DNA of 64,000 nucleotides from Bacteroidota bacterium. GTDB lineage: Bacteria > Bacteroidota > Bacteroidia > Chitinophagales > Saprospiraceae. Shown piece after piece: positions 15,640-24,507 of this stretch; position 1 is the first letter of the stretch, and each line of letters opens with the position of its first letter. The stretch is from assembly GCA_016124585.1 (NCBI GenBank), contig WGNL01000021.1, forward strand, positions 1-64,000. The letters are read 5' to 3'. Under the pieces are notes generated by a model. It saw only the letters and a list, made by a program, of their open reading frames with translations. It was not told where the DNA came from and did no database searches. The position numbers and the translations under genes were made by a program.

Positions 15640-18060
15640 TTAACGCACAACTACTTTTTCCCTCAAAACCCCATATCCCGTATTGACATCCAACCAATAA
15701 ATACCAGTAGGCATTGCCTCGACACTGATGCTAAATTCCAAATGTTCATCTGATATATCCACTGTTTTACGTAAGACCAACCTACCTTGACCATCATGTA
15801 AAAAAACTTCCACAGGGGGCGTGGGTTGCTTTGTTTCAAAGTATAGGCTGATGGCACTATTTGTCGGGTTTGGGTAAACCGTTAAAGATAATGGTGCTTC
15901 AAAATTAACCACTTCAACGCTTGAATAGGAATCATGGCCGTCCAATTCCAAAACTTTTAAGCGATAATAATTTATGTCCATAACTGGGTTGCGGTCAATG
16001 AATTTAAAGCTTTCATCAATGCCACTCGTTTGTGAAATATGAACAGTTCCAAGCTTTTTGAAATACTGCCCATCATTGCTCCGCTCAACATCCCAACCCT
16101 CAACATTCTCCCAAGCAGCAACCGACCATGCCAATAGTGATTGATTATGCTGATAGGGTGCAGCAGTAAAATTCACCATTTCAACAGGCAATGGAGAACT
16201 TTCCACCGTAAATTTTGACAATAATTTCAAATAAGCAGCTTGCGTATAAATGGCTGGTTCTGTCAATTCCCAAGAATTTTCGGGCCAACTGGTATTCCAG
16301 TCTTTGTAGGACTTTTGAATCGGTTGGTTTTGGGGTGGAGATATGGTACAATTGCAGGCAGGGTCTGGAACGAAGTTTTTATTGAAGCCACCCGTAATAT
16401 AGCCTGGCGGTGGGCCAATGGGCGAAGTCTGAGCGTTGTCATAATCTGTGCCGTCACCAAACCAAGCATGGTACATTTCATCGCAGGAATTTTCTGCCCC
16501 ATAATCCCCCATATTTGTCATCATAACTTTATTGATGGGGTTGACGCCATTTAAAAAATGGATATAACTCTCCGCTGCATTTTGATAGGCAGTAGCGTTT
16601 GCAGGGGATAAATTATAAACCAGCATATTGTAAAATATGGTACCAGCATTTGCTTTTACCTGATTGCTTCCCCATACATAATCATTATCTTTTAAGAAGG
16701 CTCGATATGCGTCTGTGTTATTATTCCACGCTGTCAACATATCTGCATTGTTGGTATTAACGGAGGTAATGCAGTTGTTTTTGATATTGTTTGCAACGGT
16801 TGATGAAGCATTTGGGAGACTAGCATAATACAGCATTATATCCTGAATAATTGGTTGGAATGGGTACCAGTAGGTCCAGCTATATGGCCTTATACTGCTG
16901 TAATTATTGTCAAAATAAGTGCGATATGCAGTATTGCCAGTAGCGGCGAAAAGCATGGCCGCCGCTCCAGTCCTTGCCTCGTTTTGTGTGTCTACATCCC
17001 ATTCTGGGTTGGCACTGCAAAAGCCAGAATTATCATAACTGGAAGTGCCTGGATTCGCCGTTATCCATGTCCATGCAAGCTCGGCTTTTTCCAATAGAGT
17101 TGCAGCGTAAGTATTCATAGCGGGGTCCCCCAAACCGCCATAAACGATGGCAGCATGGGCAAACATGCTTGCTGCTGCACGGGTGGAAGACGCCTGAGCT
17201 GGGCCATACAAACGTTGTGTAAGGTCAGCACTCGCAGGGCTGGCGGCCTCAAAGCAAGGCACTCCCACTTTCATCAGGACAGAACCATCACTCAATTGCA
17301 TTTTGAGCAGCCAATCCAACTCCCATTTAAGTTCATCCAATACATCGGGAATGCCATTACCAGATTCTGGAATATTATTATTGTCACCAAAAACCGATGG
17401 ATTCTCTTGGTAGGCAAACAGCAAACTGTGCACCGGTGCCCAAGTAAAGTTTACATATTTTGTAAAATCCCCAGCATCATGCCAACCGCCAGACAGGTCT
17501 TTTTCCGTAGTGCCATTATTTGGTTCACTTACGCTTCGACAATTAAGGTCTTGCAACGCATGTGTATGGCATTCCAAATCCTGCCATGACCCAGCATTTG
17601 TTGCTGTTTTAGGCGTTCCGCAACGTTGTAGGTAAAACATGCGCAGCACATGTTTTTGTGCCAAATTATATACGTCTTCACCAATACTGAATTGGTAAGA
17701 ACCTACATCGTTAGTAGAGTCATAAATATAATAATCACCTGGTGTGGTCACTGTGGAAAAGTCGAACCACCACACCTTGTCACCGGATTGCGCATGCGTA
17801 GTGCCACTATTCCAAGCAGAAATAGCAGCAGAAAAAACCGTCACATCATCGCTCCACCTTTTTACTTGGTAGGTTGTGCCGGGTGTAAAGCTATCTCCTG
17901 AATTGAAACCCACTTTTGGATCGCTAATTACACATACTTTTTGCGCTGAAGGACGGTAGCCAAATTGGTCGATATGGAGATGCGAGCTGGTGGTAGTTGG
18001 ACCTGCTAAACAGGCTATTGAAATAAAAACCAAGCTGAATTGGATGTAGATTTTTTTCAT
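15640..18060 (-). CDS. GH9 family endoglucanase-like enzyme with T9SS domain
   Basis: An 806-residue secreted glycoside hydrolase. After the signal peptide (1-19) comes a CelD-type N-terminal Ig-like domain (about 27-125, starting HIDQFGYRPS), then an (alpha/alpha)6 family 9 catalytic domain (about 130-620) and a C-terminal type A sorting domain (about 720-806, VYPNPTNSAISLYF to LREKVVV). Catalytic residues fit the family: Asp195 and Asp198 in GGWHDAGDFTKY as base and nucleophile-water ligands, and Glu598 in NSWELTEPAI as acid. A YHAWFGDGTDYDNA block before it is the substrate-binding motif. Family 9 enzymes cleave beta-1,4-glucans or related chains. A second Ig-like segment (about 625-715) probably links the catalytic and sorting domains. 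Confidence 0.93.
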   Translation of the reverse strand: MKKIYIQFSLVFISIACLAGPTTTSSHLHIDQFGYRPSAQKVCVISDPKVGFNSGDSFTPGTTYQVKRWSDDVTVFSAAISAWNSGTTHAQSGDKVWWFDFSTVTTPGDYYIYDSTNDVGSYQFSIGEDVYNLAQKHVLRMFYLQRCGTPKTATNAGSWQDLECHTHALQDLNCRSVSEPNNGTTEKDLSGGWHDAGDFTKYVNFTWAPVHSLLFAYQENPSVFGDNNNIPESGNGIPDVLDELKWELDWLLKMQLSDGSVLMKVGVPCFEAASPASADLTQRLYGPAQASSTRAAASMFAHAAIVYGGLGDPAMNTYAATLLEKAELAWTWITANPGTSSYDNSGFCSANPEWDVDTQNEARTGAAAMLFAATGNTAYRTYFDNNYSSIRPYSWTYWYPFQPIIQDIMLYYASLPNASSTVANNIKNNCITSVNTNNADMLTAWNNNTDAYRAFLKDNDYVWGSNQVKANAGTIFYNMLVYNLSPANATAYQNAAESYIHFLNGVNPINKVMMTNMGDYGAENSCDEMYHAWFGDGTDYDNAQTSPIGPPPGYITGGFNKNFVPDPACNCTISPPQNQPIQKSYKDWNTSWPENSWELTEPAIYTQAAYLKLLSKFTVESSPLPVEMVNFTAAPYQHNQSLLAWSVAAWENVEGWDVERSNDGQYFKKLGTVHISQTSGIDESFKFIDRNPVMDINYYRLKVLELDGHDSYSSVEVVNFEAPLSLTVYPNPTNSAISLYFETKQPTPPVEVFLHDGQGRLVLRKTVDISDEHLEFSISVEAMPTGIYWLDVNTGYGVLREKVVVR

Positions 18061-18147
18061 TTAAATGGATGATTTGTTATTTTTTCAATGTCCAATTCGA
18101 ACAGATTGTTCAGGCAATTTCCACCAAAACCATTCCTTATTTTTCAT

Positions 18148-18630
18148 TCAATCCTTGGGTTTTATTGGCACCCAAATATCTTCTTCTGAACTGGGATCGT
18201 TGTTTCTATATTTTTCCCCTAACAGCTCAAAATGTGGCCGATTATCTAATTCATATTCCGAATTGGGCAACCATGTGCCAAAAATATATTGAAAGATTGC
18301 AGCCCCTTTACTTGATTCGCCTTGGTAATGGAATACAGCATAAAGACCGCCAGAGAGTTCGAAAGCATTCATTCCTGGAGGAATACCATCGAAGTCATTG
18401 ACCTCTACCGCCGCCCATTTTACGAATTCCCTGTTTAGGTCAAAGCTTTTAAAGTAGTCAGGAGTGTACAATTGCATAGAAAAAAGGTCGGTACCGACGG
18501 CATTCTCGATTTCATTTCTCCTCGTGATAAAGTTGCGCCACAGGTCGCTTGTTTTATTGTTTGTCAACGACATGGACATACTAATACCGATGAGCTTTTT
18601 TTGAGGAAGAATTTTGATAATTGGCAACAC
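18148..18630 (-). CDS. GyrI-like/AraC effector-binding domain protein
   Basis: A 160-residue single-domain protein of the GyrI-like small-molecule-binding superfamily, with the usual two SHS2-type repeats: an N-terminal strand-helix-strand (IKILPQKKLIGISMSMSL), a central MQLYT...FVKWAAVEV segment and the closing LSGGLYAVFHYQG and ENPHFELLGEKY-like elements, ending in EEDIWVPIKPK. Family members bind hydrophobic cations or act as antibiotic sinks, either alone or fused to AraC/MerR DNA-binding domains. No DNA-binding domain is present here. It lies between the GH9 enzyme and a divergent ABC exporter. Confidence 0.8.
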   Translation of the reverse strand: MLPIIKILPQKKLIGISMSMSLTNNKTSDLWRNFITRRNEIENAVGTDLFSMQLYTPDYFKSFDLNREFVKWAAVEVNDFDGIPPGMNAFELSGGLYAVFHYQGESSKGAAIFQYIFGTWLPNSEYELDNRPHFELLGEKYRNNDPSSEEDIWVPIKPKD

Positions 18631-18763
18631 GTGGAATTATTTTTAAGACTGATTAGAACAACATGCATTCAGATTAGTTAATAATGCTTTCGTTCCGAAA
18701 CGCCAAAAATGAAACAATTTAGCCTGTCAAAAAAGAAAGGCCAATAACTAACGAACCTGTTTT

Positions 18764-20593
18764 ATGAAAATCCTGCTACAATATCTTAAGCCTCATAAAT
18801 GGCTTGTCCTACTCACACTTGGCTTGGCCGCTATCAACACGGGCTTCTCGCTCATGGATCCAATCATTCTCGGCAAGCTGGTGACACTCGCCAGTGACCA
18901 CCAGAATGCCTCGCCACATTTCGATTGGTCAAGCTTTTTCTGGAGCTATGGCACCATCGAGCGAAAAGGTGAGCCTTATTTTCAAATGGGTGTTGTCTAC
19001 CTCCTTTTGGCTTCTGTCTCAGTGGCCATGGTCAGCCGTATTGCCAAAGCATTCCAGGATTATGGCCTCAACGTCATCATCCAAAAGTTTGGTGCCCGGA
19101 TTTTCACCGATGGCCTACGTCATGCGATGAAACTCCCCTACCAAGAATTTGAAGACCAACGAAGCGGGGAAACCCTGTCAATCCTCACCAAAGTCCGCAC
19201 GGATGTGGAGAAATTTATGACTGCATTTATCAATGTGCTTTTTGGTGTATTGGTCGGCGTTGTATTCGTGTTTGTTTATGCCTCAGTATATATTAATTGG
19301 CGTATACCTGTCGCATATGTATTTGGCATTTTTATACTCACTTGGGCCACGAATAAATTGAGCAAAAAAATAAAGTCCATACAAAAGCATATTGTGGGTG
19401 AAACTACCGCCCTTGCTGGCTCTACAACTGAATCGCTGCGCAATATTGAATTAGTAAAAAGCCTTGGATTAACTCACCAGGAAGTTGAGCGATTAAATAA
19501 AAACACTTATAAAATATTAGGGCTTGAATTAACGAAAGTGAAACGCATCCGCAGCATAAGTTTTGTTCAAGGCACGATGGTGAACACCTTGCGACAGATT
19601 ATTTTGTTCATCATTATGTGGCTAATATTTCGGGGTGAAATGGAGGCTGGGCAATTGGTGACCATGCAGGTTTTTTCATTTTTTATTTTCGGGCCATTGC
19701 AGGAAATTGGCAATATTCTCCTATCCTACAGGGAAGCGGAAGCCTCACTGAATAATTTTCAAGTGTTGATGAGCAAGGCCCCGGAAACCGATCCAGCACA
19801 ACCGAAACACCTTGGCAGCATTGAGACGCTTTCGTTTAACAACGTTGTTTTTCAGCATAAAACAGCTAGCCACCGGGCTATTGACGACATCAGTTTTGAT
19901 GTCAAAAAAGGCGAAACCATTGCCTTCGTTGGGCCCAGCGGCAGCGGCAAATCCACCTTGATGAAACTGATGGTCGGGCTATATCGACCGCAAGAAGGTA
20001 AGATTCTTTACAATGGCCTCGATGAAACGGAAATCCTGTTTGACGACCTTCGCAATCAAATAGGATTCGTCACGCAGGATACCAACCTGTTTAGCGGTAC
20101 CATTCGGGAAAACCTGATGTTTGTGAACCCTACTGCAACTGAGGTAGAACTTACGTCTGCCCTCACACAAGCATCTTGCAACAGTCTACTTGCCCGTGCT
20201 GAAAAAGGCGTGGACACCGTCCTCGGCGAAGGTGGCCTGAAACTTTCTGGCGGTGAAAAACAACGTATTTCTATCGCAAGGGCTTTGCTCCGCAAACCCA
20301 AACTGCTCATCTTCGACGAGGCTACTTCTGCCCTAGACTCCATCACTGAAGAAGAAATTACCGATACCATCAAAGACGTTTCCATGTCCGGCAACCAAAT
20401 CACCATCCTCATTGCCCACCGCCTCAGTACGATCATGCATGCTGATAGAATCTACGTGCTTGAGAAAGGTACGATGGCCGAAACTGGTACCCACGAAGAA
20501 TTGTTAGGAGAAAAAGGTTTGTACTATGCCATGTGGCGGCAGCAGATTGGAGAGCGCAAGAGTTTGGGAACGAGGGCGGCCATTTTAAATTGA
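18764..20593 (+). CDS. ABC transporter, fused permease and ATPase
   Basis: A 609-residue half-exporter of the MsbA/MDR type. The membrane domain (about residues 1-330) holds six helices, and the ATPase domain follows with Walker A GPSGSGKST (390-398), Q-loop in GFVTQDTNLFSG, signature LSGGEKQR (494-501), Walker B LLIFDEATSALD (about 516-527) and the H-loop AHRLST. All catalytic residues are present, so it should work as a homodimer, or with a partner elsewhere. Candidate cargos are lipids, peptides or drugs; no adjacent gene identifies one. The divergent GyrI-like protein could bind the same kind of ligand, but that is only a suggestion from position. Confidence 0.92.
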   Translation: MKILLQYLKPHKWLVLLTLGLAAINTGFSLMDPIILGKLVTLASDHQNASPHFDWSSFFWSYGTIERKGEPYFQMGVVYLLLASVSVAMVSRIAKAFQDYGLNVIIQKFGARIFTDGLRHAMKLPYQEFEDQRSGETLSILTKVRTDVEKFMTAFINVLFGVLVGVVFVFVYASVYINWRIPVAYVFGIFILTWATNKLSKKIKSIQKHIVGETTALAGSTTESLRNIELVKSLGLTHQEVERLNKNTYKILGLELTKVKRIRSISFVQGTMVNTLRQIILFIIMWLIFRGEMEAGQLVTMQVFSFFIFGPLQEIGNILLSYREAEASLNNFQVLMSKAPETDPAQPKHLGSIETLSFNNVVFQHKTASHRAIDDISFDVKKGETIAFVGPSGSGKSTLMKLMVGLYRPQEGKILYNGLDETEILFDDLRNQIGFVTQDTNLFSGTIRENLMFVNPTATEVELTSALTQASCNSLLARAEKGVDTVLGEGGLKLSGGEKQRISIARALLRKPKLLIFDEATSALDSITEEEITDTIKDVSMSGNQITILIAHRLSTIMHADRIYVLEKGTMAETGTHEELLGEKGLYYAMWRQQIGERKSLGTRAAILN

Positions 20594-20663
20594 AATTAGG
20601 TTGAACTAGGTGAATTGGGAGGACGATTTCGACTAATTTAACTAGTTCAATCAATATCAACGT

Positions 20664-21440
20664 TTAACGATTATTCAAAATCAGCTCCGCTAAATCATAC
20701 ACCATTACCCGGTCTTGCTGCTCTTTCGCCTTCACACCATCGCTCATCATTGTCATGCAGAAGGGGCAGTTCACTGCTACAATTTCAGCACCAGTAGCCA
20801 GTGCTTCTTCCGTACGTTCCATATTGATTCGCTTCTTGCCCGGTTCGTCCTCCTTCCACATCTGAGCACCGCCAGCACCACAGCACAGGCCATTCGTTCG
20901 ACAGCGTTTCATTTCCACGAGGTCTGCATCCAATGATTCCAATACAGCACGAGGGGCTTCATATACCCCATTTGCCCTGCCAAGATAGCAGGAATCATGG
21001 TAGGTGATTTTCTTACCCTTGAATTGCCCGCCTTCAATTTTCAGACGACCTTCTGCCAATAATTGCTGCAAAAACTGCGTGTGGTGCATCACTTCGTAAT
21101 TGCCACCGAGCGCCGGATATTCGTTTTTCAAGGTATTGAAACAATGCGGACAAGCCGTCACGATGCGCTTCACCTCGTACATATTGAGTACCGCTACGTT
21201 CTGTTGCGCTAACATCTGGAACAGGAACTCATTTCCTGCACGTCGTGCAGGGTCGCCGGTACAAGCTTCCTCTTGGCCGAGTATTCCAAATTCGACTCCT
21301 GCTTGTTGTAACAGCTTCGCAAAAGCCACCGTCACCCTTTGCGCCCGGTCATCGAAGCTCCCCGCACATCCCACCCAAAATAGCACCTCTGGACTTTTGC
21401 CTGCTGCGGCCAATTCGGCCATTGTTTTGATGTCACTCAT
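20664..21440 (-). CDS. Heterodisulfide-reductase-B-like CCG protein
   Basis: A 258-residue protein with two cysteine-rich CCG domains, as in HdrB, GlpC and LutA. The motifs seen are ACPHCFNTLKNEYP (about 96), a CYLGR segment in place of the usual CHLGR (about 150) and CCGAGGAQMW (about 186), which bind a non-cubane or regular Fe-S cluster. It is encoded 247 bases downstream of a membrane protein with two [4Fe-4S] motifs, and together these match the electron-transfer pair found in many Bacteroidota, thought to pass electrons between a soluble donor and the quinone pool. The physiological donor is unknown. Loss of the second CCG motif is not seen; the protein seems intact. Confidence 0.85.
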   Translation of the reverse strand: MSDIKTMAELAAAGKSPEVLFWVGCAGSFDDRAQRVTVAFAKLLQQAGVEFGILGQEEACTGDPARRAGNEFLFQMLAQQNVAVLNMYEVKRIVTACPHCFNTLKNEYPALGGNYEVMHHTQFLQQLLAEGRLKIEGGQFKGKKITYHDSCYLGRANGVYEAPRAVLESLDADLVEMKRCRTNGLCCGAGGAQMWKEDEPGKKRINMERTEEALATGAEIVAVNCPFCMTMMSDGVKAKEQQDRVMVYDLAELILNNR

Positions 21441-21687
21441 TTATCTTTGATTGCTGTATTGTTATACTGTTGAACTGTTGGTAGCTATTAGTTGTCAGGA
21501 GTTTTTGGGTAAAAACATAGCCTGTTACCAACTGATTTTTGCATAATGTATCCCTATTAACAAATCGCCACTAAATTCAATAGTCGATTGATTTTCAATA
21601 TTTTACACGACAACTAAATTGCCCAATACGTTAAAAAACAACTGATTTGCTTGATAAGCCTCCAAAGCTGCACAGTCCCAGTTCCAA

Positions 21688-23025
21688 CTAAAAATGCTTC
21701 CAAGCATCCCGTTCTGAACTCACAGCCCAAGCCGCTTGACTGTTTTCCAGACTGTTGAAAAGCGGTAGCCAGTCACTCGGCCCAGCACTTTCCATCAGGA
21801 TTTCATGGCGACGTAGTTGCAGAATGATGTCAAGCGGGTCAATCAGTACTGGGCAGGCTTCCACACAGGCGTTACAAGTAGTGCAAGCGTGGATTTCCTC
21901 CCGACTGATATAATCGAAAAGCGTTTTGCCATCATCTATCGGTGTGGCAGATTTGGCAGCATCCATTCCAGCAGCAACTTCCTCTACCCTATCCCGCACA
22001 TCCATCATGATTTTGCGAGGGCTCAGTTTTTTACCCGTCAAATTGGCGGGACAAACACTACTGCAGCGGCCACACTCCGTACAAGTGTAGGCATCGAGCA
22101 GGTTTTTCCAGTTTAACTTTGTCACGTCATTTGCACCAAAAGAAATCTCTGCCTCAGGTTCGGCAACAGGGGCCGCACCGGGTTCCGGGTTCATCATCGA
22201 AGCCACTTCTCGCTGTATTTCTGGCATGTTCGTGAACTCGCCTTTTGGTTGAAGCTTCGCAAAATAGGTATTCGGGAAGGCCAAAATAATGTGCAAATGC
22301 TTGGAAATGCTGAGGTAAATCAGGAAGCCGTAAACGACGAGGATATGCAGCCACCAGCCAAAACGTTCAACGATATGCAGCGCTCCTTCACTCATACCTC
22401 CAAAAATCGCAGGCCCCAAACTGCTGCTCACAAGGAAATTACCAGTCTGCGGATAATGCTCAGCACCCATGCTTTGGAGCACCTGATCGGCGCCGTTCAT
22501 GCTAAAAATGCCAATCAACAGCAGTATTTCACCCAACAAAATCAGATTGGCGTCCTTCGTCGGCCAGCCCTTCATTTCTGGTTTGTGGAAGCGTGCGATG
22601 CGCAAAATATTGCGACGCACCAAAAAAATCACCGTAGCGACGAACGCCAATACACTCAGTATTTCAATGAAACTGATCACAAAAGTGTAGAAGCCGCCCA
22701 AATATGCGCCAATCATCCGGTGATGCCCGGTCACTCCGTCTAGTAGGATTTCAATCAACTCGATTTGCGTGAGCAAAAAAGCAGCGTAAATGAAAAAATG
22801 GAAAATGGCGGGGATGGGCCTTGCAAACATTTTCTTTTGTCCGAAGGCAATGAGCAAAACATTGCGCCAGCGTTCGCTGGAATTCCCACGGCCACCTGCA
22901 CCGAGTGGCTCCTCAACAGGCGTATCTTTTCCCAACAGGATGTTCCGTCGGATTCGGAGGAAATTTTTACCAGCTAACCAGAAGGCAGCGGCTGTGACGG
23001 CAATGAAAATAATTGGTTGCAGCAT
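21688..23025 (-). CDS. Membrane Fe-S oxidoreductase, NarI-like/4Fe-4S
   Basis: A 445-residue membrane protein. Residues 1-270 hold several membrane segments resembling the cytochrome b-type gamma subunit of nitrate reductase and the HdrE/DsrM group. The soluble part binds two [4Fe-4S] clusters through CTECGRCSSVCP (about 322) and CTTCNACVEACP (about 390). This is the layout of quinone-linked Fe-S reductases that act with a CCG-domain partner, which lies just downstream on the same strand. The ATG at 23025 is chosen because an upstream start would add 17 charged residues before the first membrane helix. Heme ligands were not verified. Confidence 0.85.
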   Translation of the reverse strand: MLQPIIFIAVTAAAFWLAGKNFLRIRRNILLGKDTPVEEPLGAGGRGNSSERWRNVLLIAFGQKKMFARPIPAIFHFFIYAAFLLTQIELIEILLDGVTGHHRMIGAYLGGFYTFVISFIEILSVLAFVATVIFLVRRNILRIARFHKPEMKGWPTKDANLILLGEILLLIGIFSMNGADQVLQSMGAEHYPQTGNFLVSSSLGPAIFGGMSEGALHIVERFGWWLHILVVYGFLIYLSISKHLHIILAFPNTYFAKLQPKGEFTNMPEIQREVASMMNPEPGAAPVAEPEAEISFGANDVTKLNWKNLLDAYTCTECGRCSSVCPANLTGKKLSPRKIMMDVRDRVEEVAAGMDAAKSATPIDDGKTLFDYISREEIHACTTCNACVEACPVLIDPLDIILQLRRHEILMESAGPSDWLPLFNSLENSQAAWAVSSERDAWKHF

Positions 23026-23074
23026 GTATTTGGTTTTGTAACACAGACTGTCAGGCCTGTACTTCTGCTTCGGC

Positions 23075-23090
23075 ACGGACTGCAGTCCGT
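23075..23090. repeat. 16-bp perfect palindrome
   Basis: ACGGACTGCAGTCCGT is a perfect palindrome 50 bases before the Fe-S membrane protein gene (minus strand). It could be an operator or part of a dispersed palindromic element; a second inverted repeat lies 67 bases away. Confidence 0.6.
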
Positions 23091-23156
23091 TTACCGCAAA
23101 GAACAGAACTTGACGGGGATTTGAGCGAATTTTTAGGTAAAAAGTTTACGTTACCG

Positions 23157-23190
23157 GAACGTCGGTGAGATTTCGAACTCGCCGACGTTC
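23157..23190. repeat. 13-bp inverted repeat at 3' end of gene
   Basis: GAACGTCGGTGAG (23157-23169) and CTCGCCGACGTTC (23178-23190) pair with one wobble around eight bases. The right arm begins inside the stop codon of the minus-strand gene, so it may act as its terminator, although no T-run follows. Confidence 0.6.
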
Positions 23191-24400
23191 AATATTTCAC
23201 CAACTTCTGTACCGTGCTTCCATCCTCATTTTTCACCCAAAAAAAATAAATACCTGTTGGCAAATCGGCAGTGTCCACCCTGTTTTCCCCACTTTGCAGT
23301 TCACCCGTTCGCATAGTTTTCCCATCGGAAGCCATCAATATAAAAACCGGATGTTCAGCCCCAAACTGTTGATAATCAACATTTACAAAATTAGCAAATG
23401 GGTTGGGCGAAATGTCAGTTCCTAGTTGTTGTGTAAAATCCGCCGCTGTAGTCGGGTTTTCCAGCCACTGCCGGATGTTGAAGCGAAGCAGTTTTGGGGG
23501 CAGCACCGAAATCTTTTCAGAACAGATATAACCCTCAGTGTTTGTCCGAAAAACCAGACCTTCCGCTTGGCTCATATTTACGGCATTACCCAGGGTAATT
23601 GTGCGCTTATTTCCACTGAGAAAATTGGAGCCTTCGTAGTCCCAAAGCAACAGCATCGAGGTCACGGAAGTATTGCCGTCATAACCAAGTAAGGCAATTG
23701 TCCCTTCCTCTGATATGTCGGCTGCGGTAACCAAGAAGCCAGTGTCGAAGCTGTCCCTCAACTGTGCGACATATGTACCTGCCGAGGTTGGTAGCACATA
23801 GTGGTGCGTTGTTTTGTCCAACCAGCGTTTTGTGAAAATATGGAGGGTATCGTTTAAGGCAAAAAATGCCTCGCAGTCAAAATTCGTGGCGTTATAAGCT
23901 GGCGTAAAGTCCGTTTGGTCACTGAAACTGAATTTAATAATATCAGTATCAAAAGGGCCATCAACTATGGATATTTTGGATCTTTTGTAAATGCGAAGGT
24001 CGGTGCGGTTACCGGAATTATTGCCAAAATCGCCGATGTAAAGGTTTAACGAATCCGTTGCCAAATCTTCCCAATCTATATTTCCAATTGTACCCAAAAA
24101 ATAATCCGAAGATGGACTTCCAATCAATGTATCCATTTTGTAAAGTACCGGTCCAGAGCCGCCATCTTGATGCAACCAAATTGCTTCGTTGAAAAAAGCC
24201 ATGCCAGAAGCTTCCCCGATAAATGGCTGAAGTTCAGTTACTAATCCAGGTAAATAACTGGTAGCTGGATACGTACAGCTACCATCGTTTGCGACTGCCG
24301 ACCCATCATAATTTAGGGCTTGTGGGTCAGTGCAGCCAGACTGTGCCTTTGCACAAGTAACTGAAATACAAACAGTTAGTAGCAATATCATTAATTTCAT
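23189..24400 (-). CDS. Secreted protein with type A T9SS sorting domain
   Basis: A 403-residue exported protein with a signal peptide (1-19), then a short calcium-type CTDP repeat (about 22-45, GCTDPQALNYDGSA...DGSCTY) common in Bacteroidota surface proteins, then a beta-rich domain (about 50-310) that looks like a propeller-type fold (repeated DGGSGPVLYKM, LNLYIGDFGNN and related strands), and a type A sorting domain (about 325-403, ISPNPFANFVNVDY to VQKLVKY). The propeller-like domain is an inference from strand spacing. Enzymatic residues were not recognised. It is divergent from the amidohydrolase gene. Confidence 0.75.
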   Translation of the reverse strand: MKLMILLLTVCISVTCAKAQSGCTDPQALNYDGSAVANDGSCTYPATSYLPGLVTELQPFIGEASGMAFFNEAIWLHQDGGSGPVLYKMDTLIGSPSSDYFLGTIGNIDWEDLATDSLNLYIGDFGNNSGNRTDLRIYKRSKISIVDGPFDTDIIKFSFSDQTDFTPAYNATNFDCEAFFALNDTLHIFTKRWLDKTTHHYVLPTSAGTYVAQLRDSFDTGFLVTAADISEEGTIALLGYDGNTSVTSMLLLWDYEGSNFLSGNKRTITLGNAVNMSQAEGLVFRTNTEGYICSEKISVLPPKLLRFNIRQWLENPTTAADFTQQLGTDISPNPFANFVNVDYQQFGAEHPVFILMASDGKTMRTGELQSGENRVDTADLPTGIYFFWVKNEDGSTVQKLVKY

Positions 24401-24475
24401 GACAATTGTATTATGGGATTTTACAGAAATATTAAACTAACCGATCCAAATCAATGCCTCGAAAGTCGGGATTTA

Positions 24476-24483
24476 TATCTTTG
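24476..24483 (+). promoter_or_regulatory. -7 element TATCTTTG
   Basis: TATCTTTG fits TAnnTTTG exactly and lies 24 bases before the ATG at 24508. It supports that ATG over an earlier in-frame ATG at 24454, which would precede the promoter. Confidence 0.6.
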
Positions 24484-24507
24484 CCAACCTACACTACAAG
24501 ATTTTTT

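Noticed and set aside
23026-23188. Short extra gene upstream of the Fe-S membrane protein
   Set aside because: The apparent 17-residue N-terminal extension is charged and poorly placed; the ATG at 23025 directly precedes the first membrane helix.
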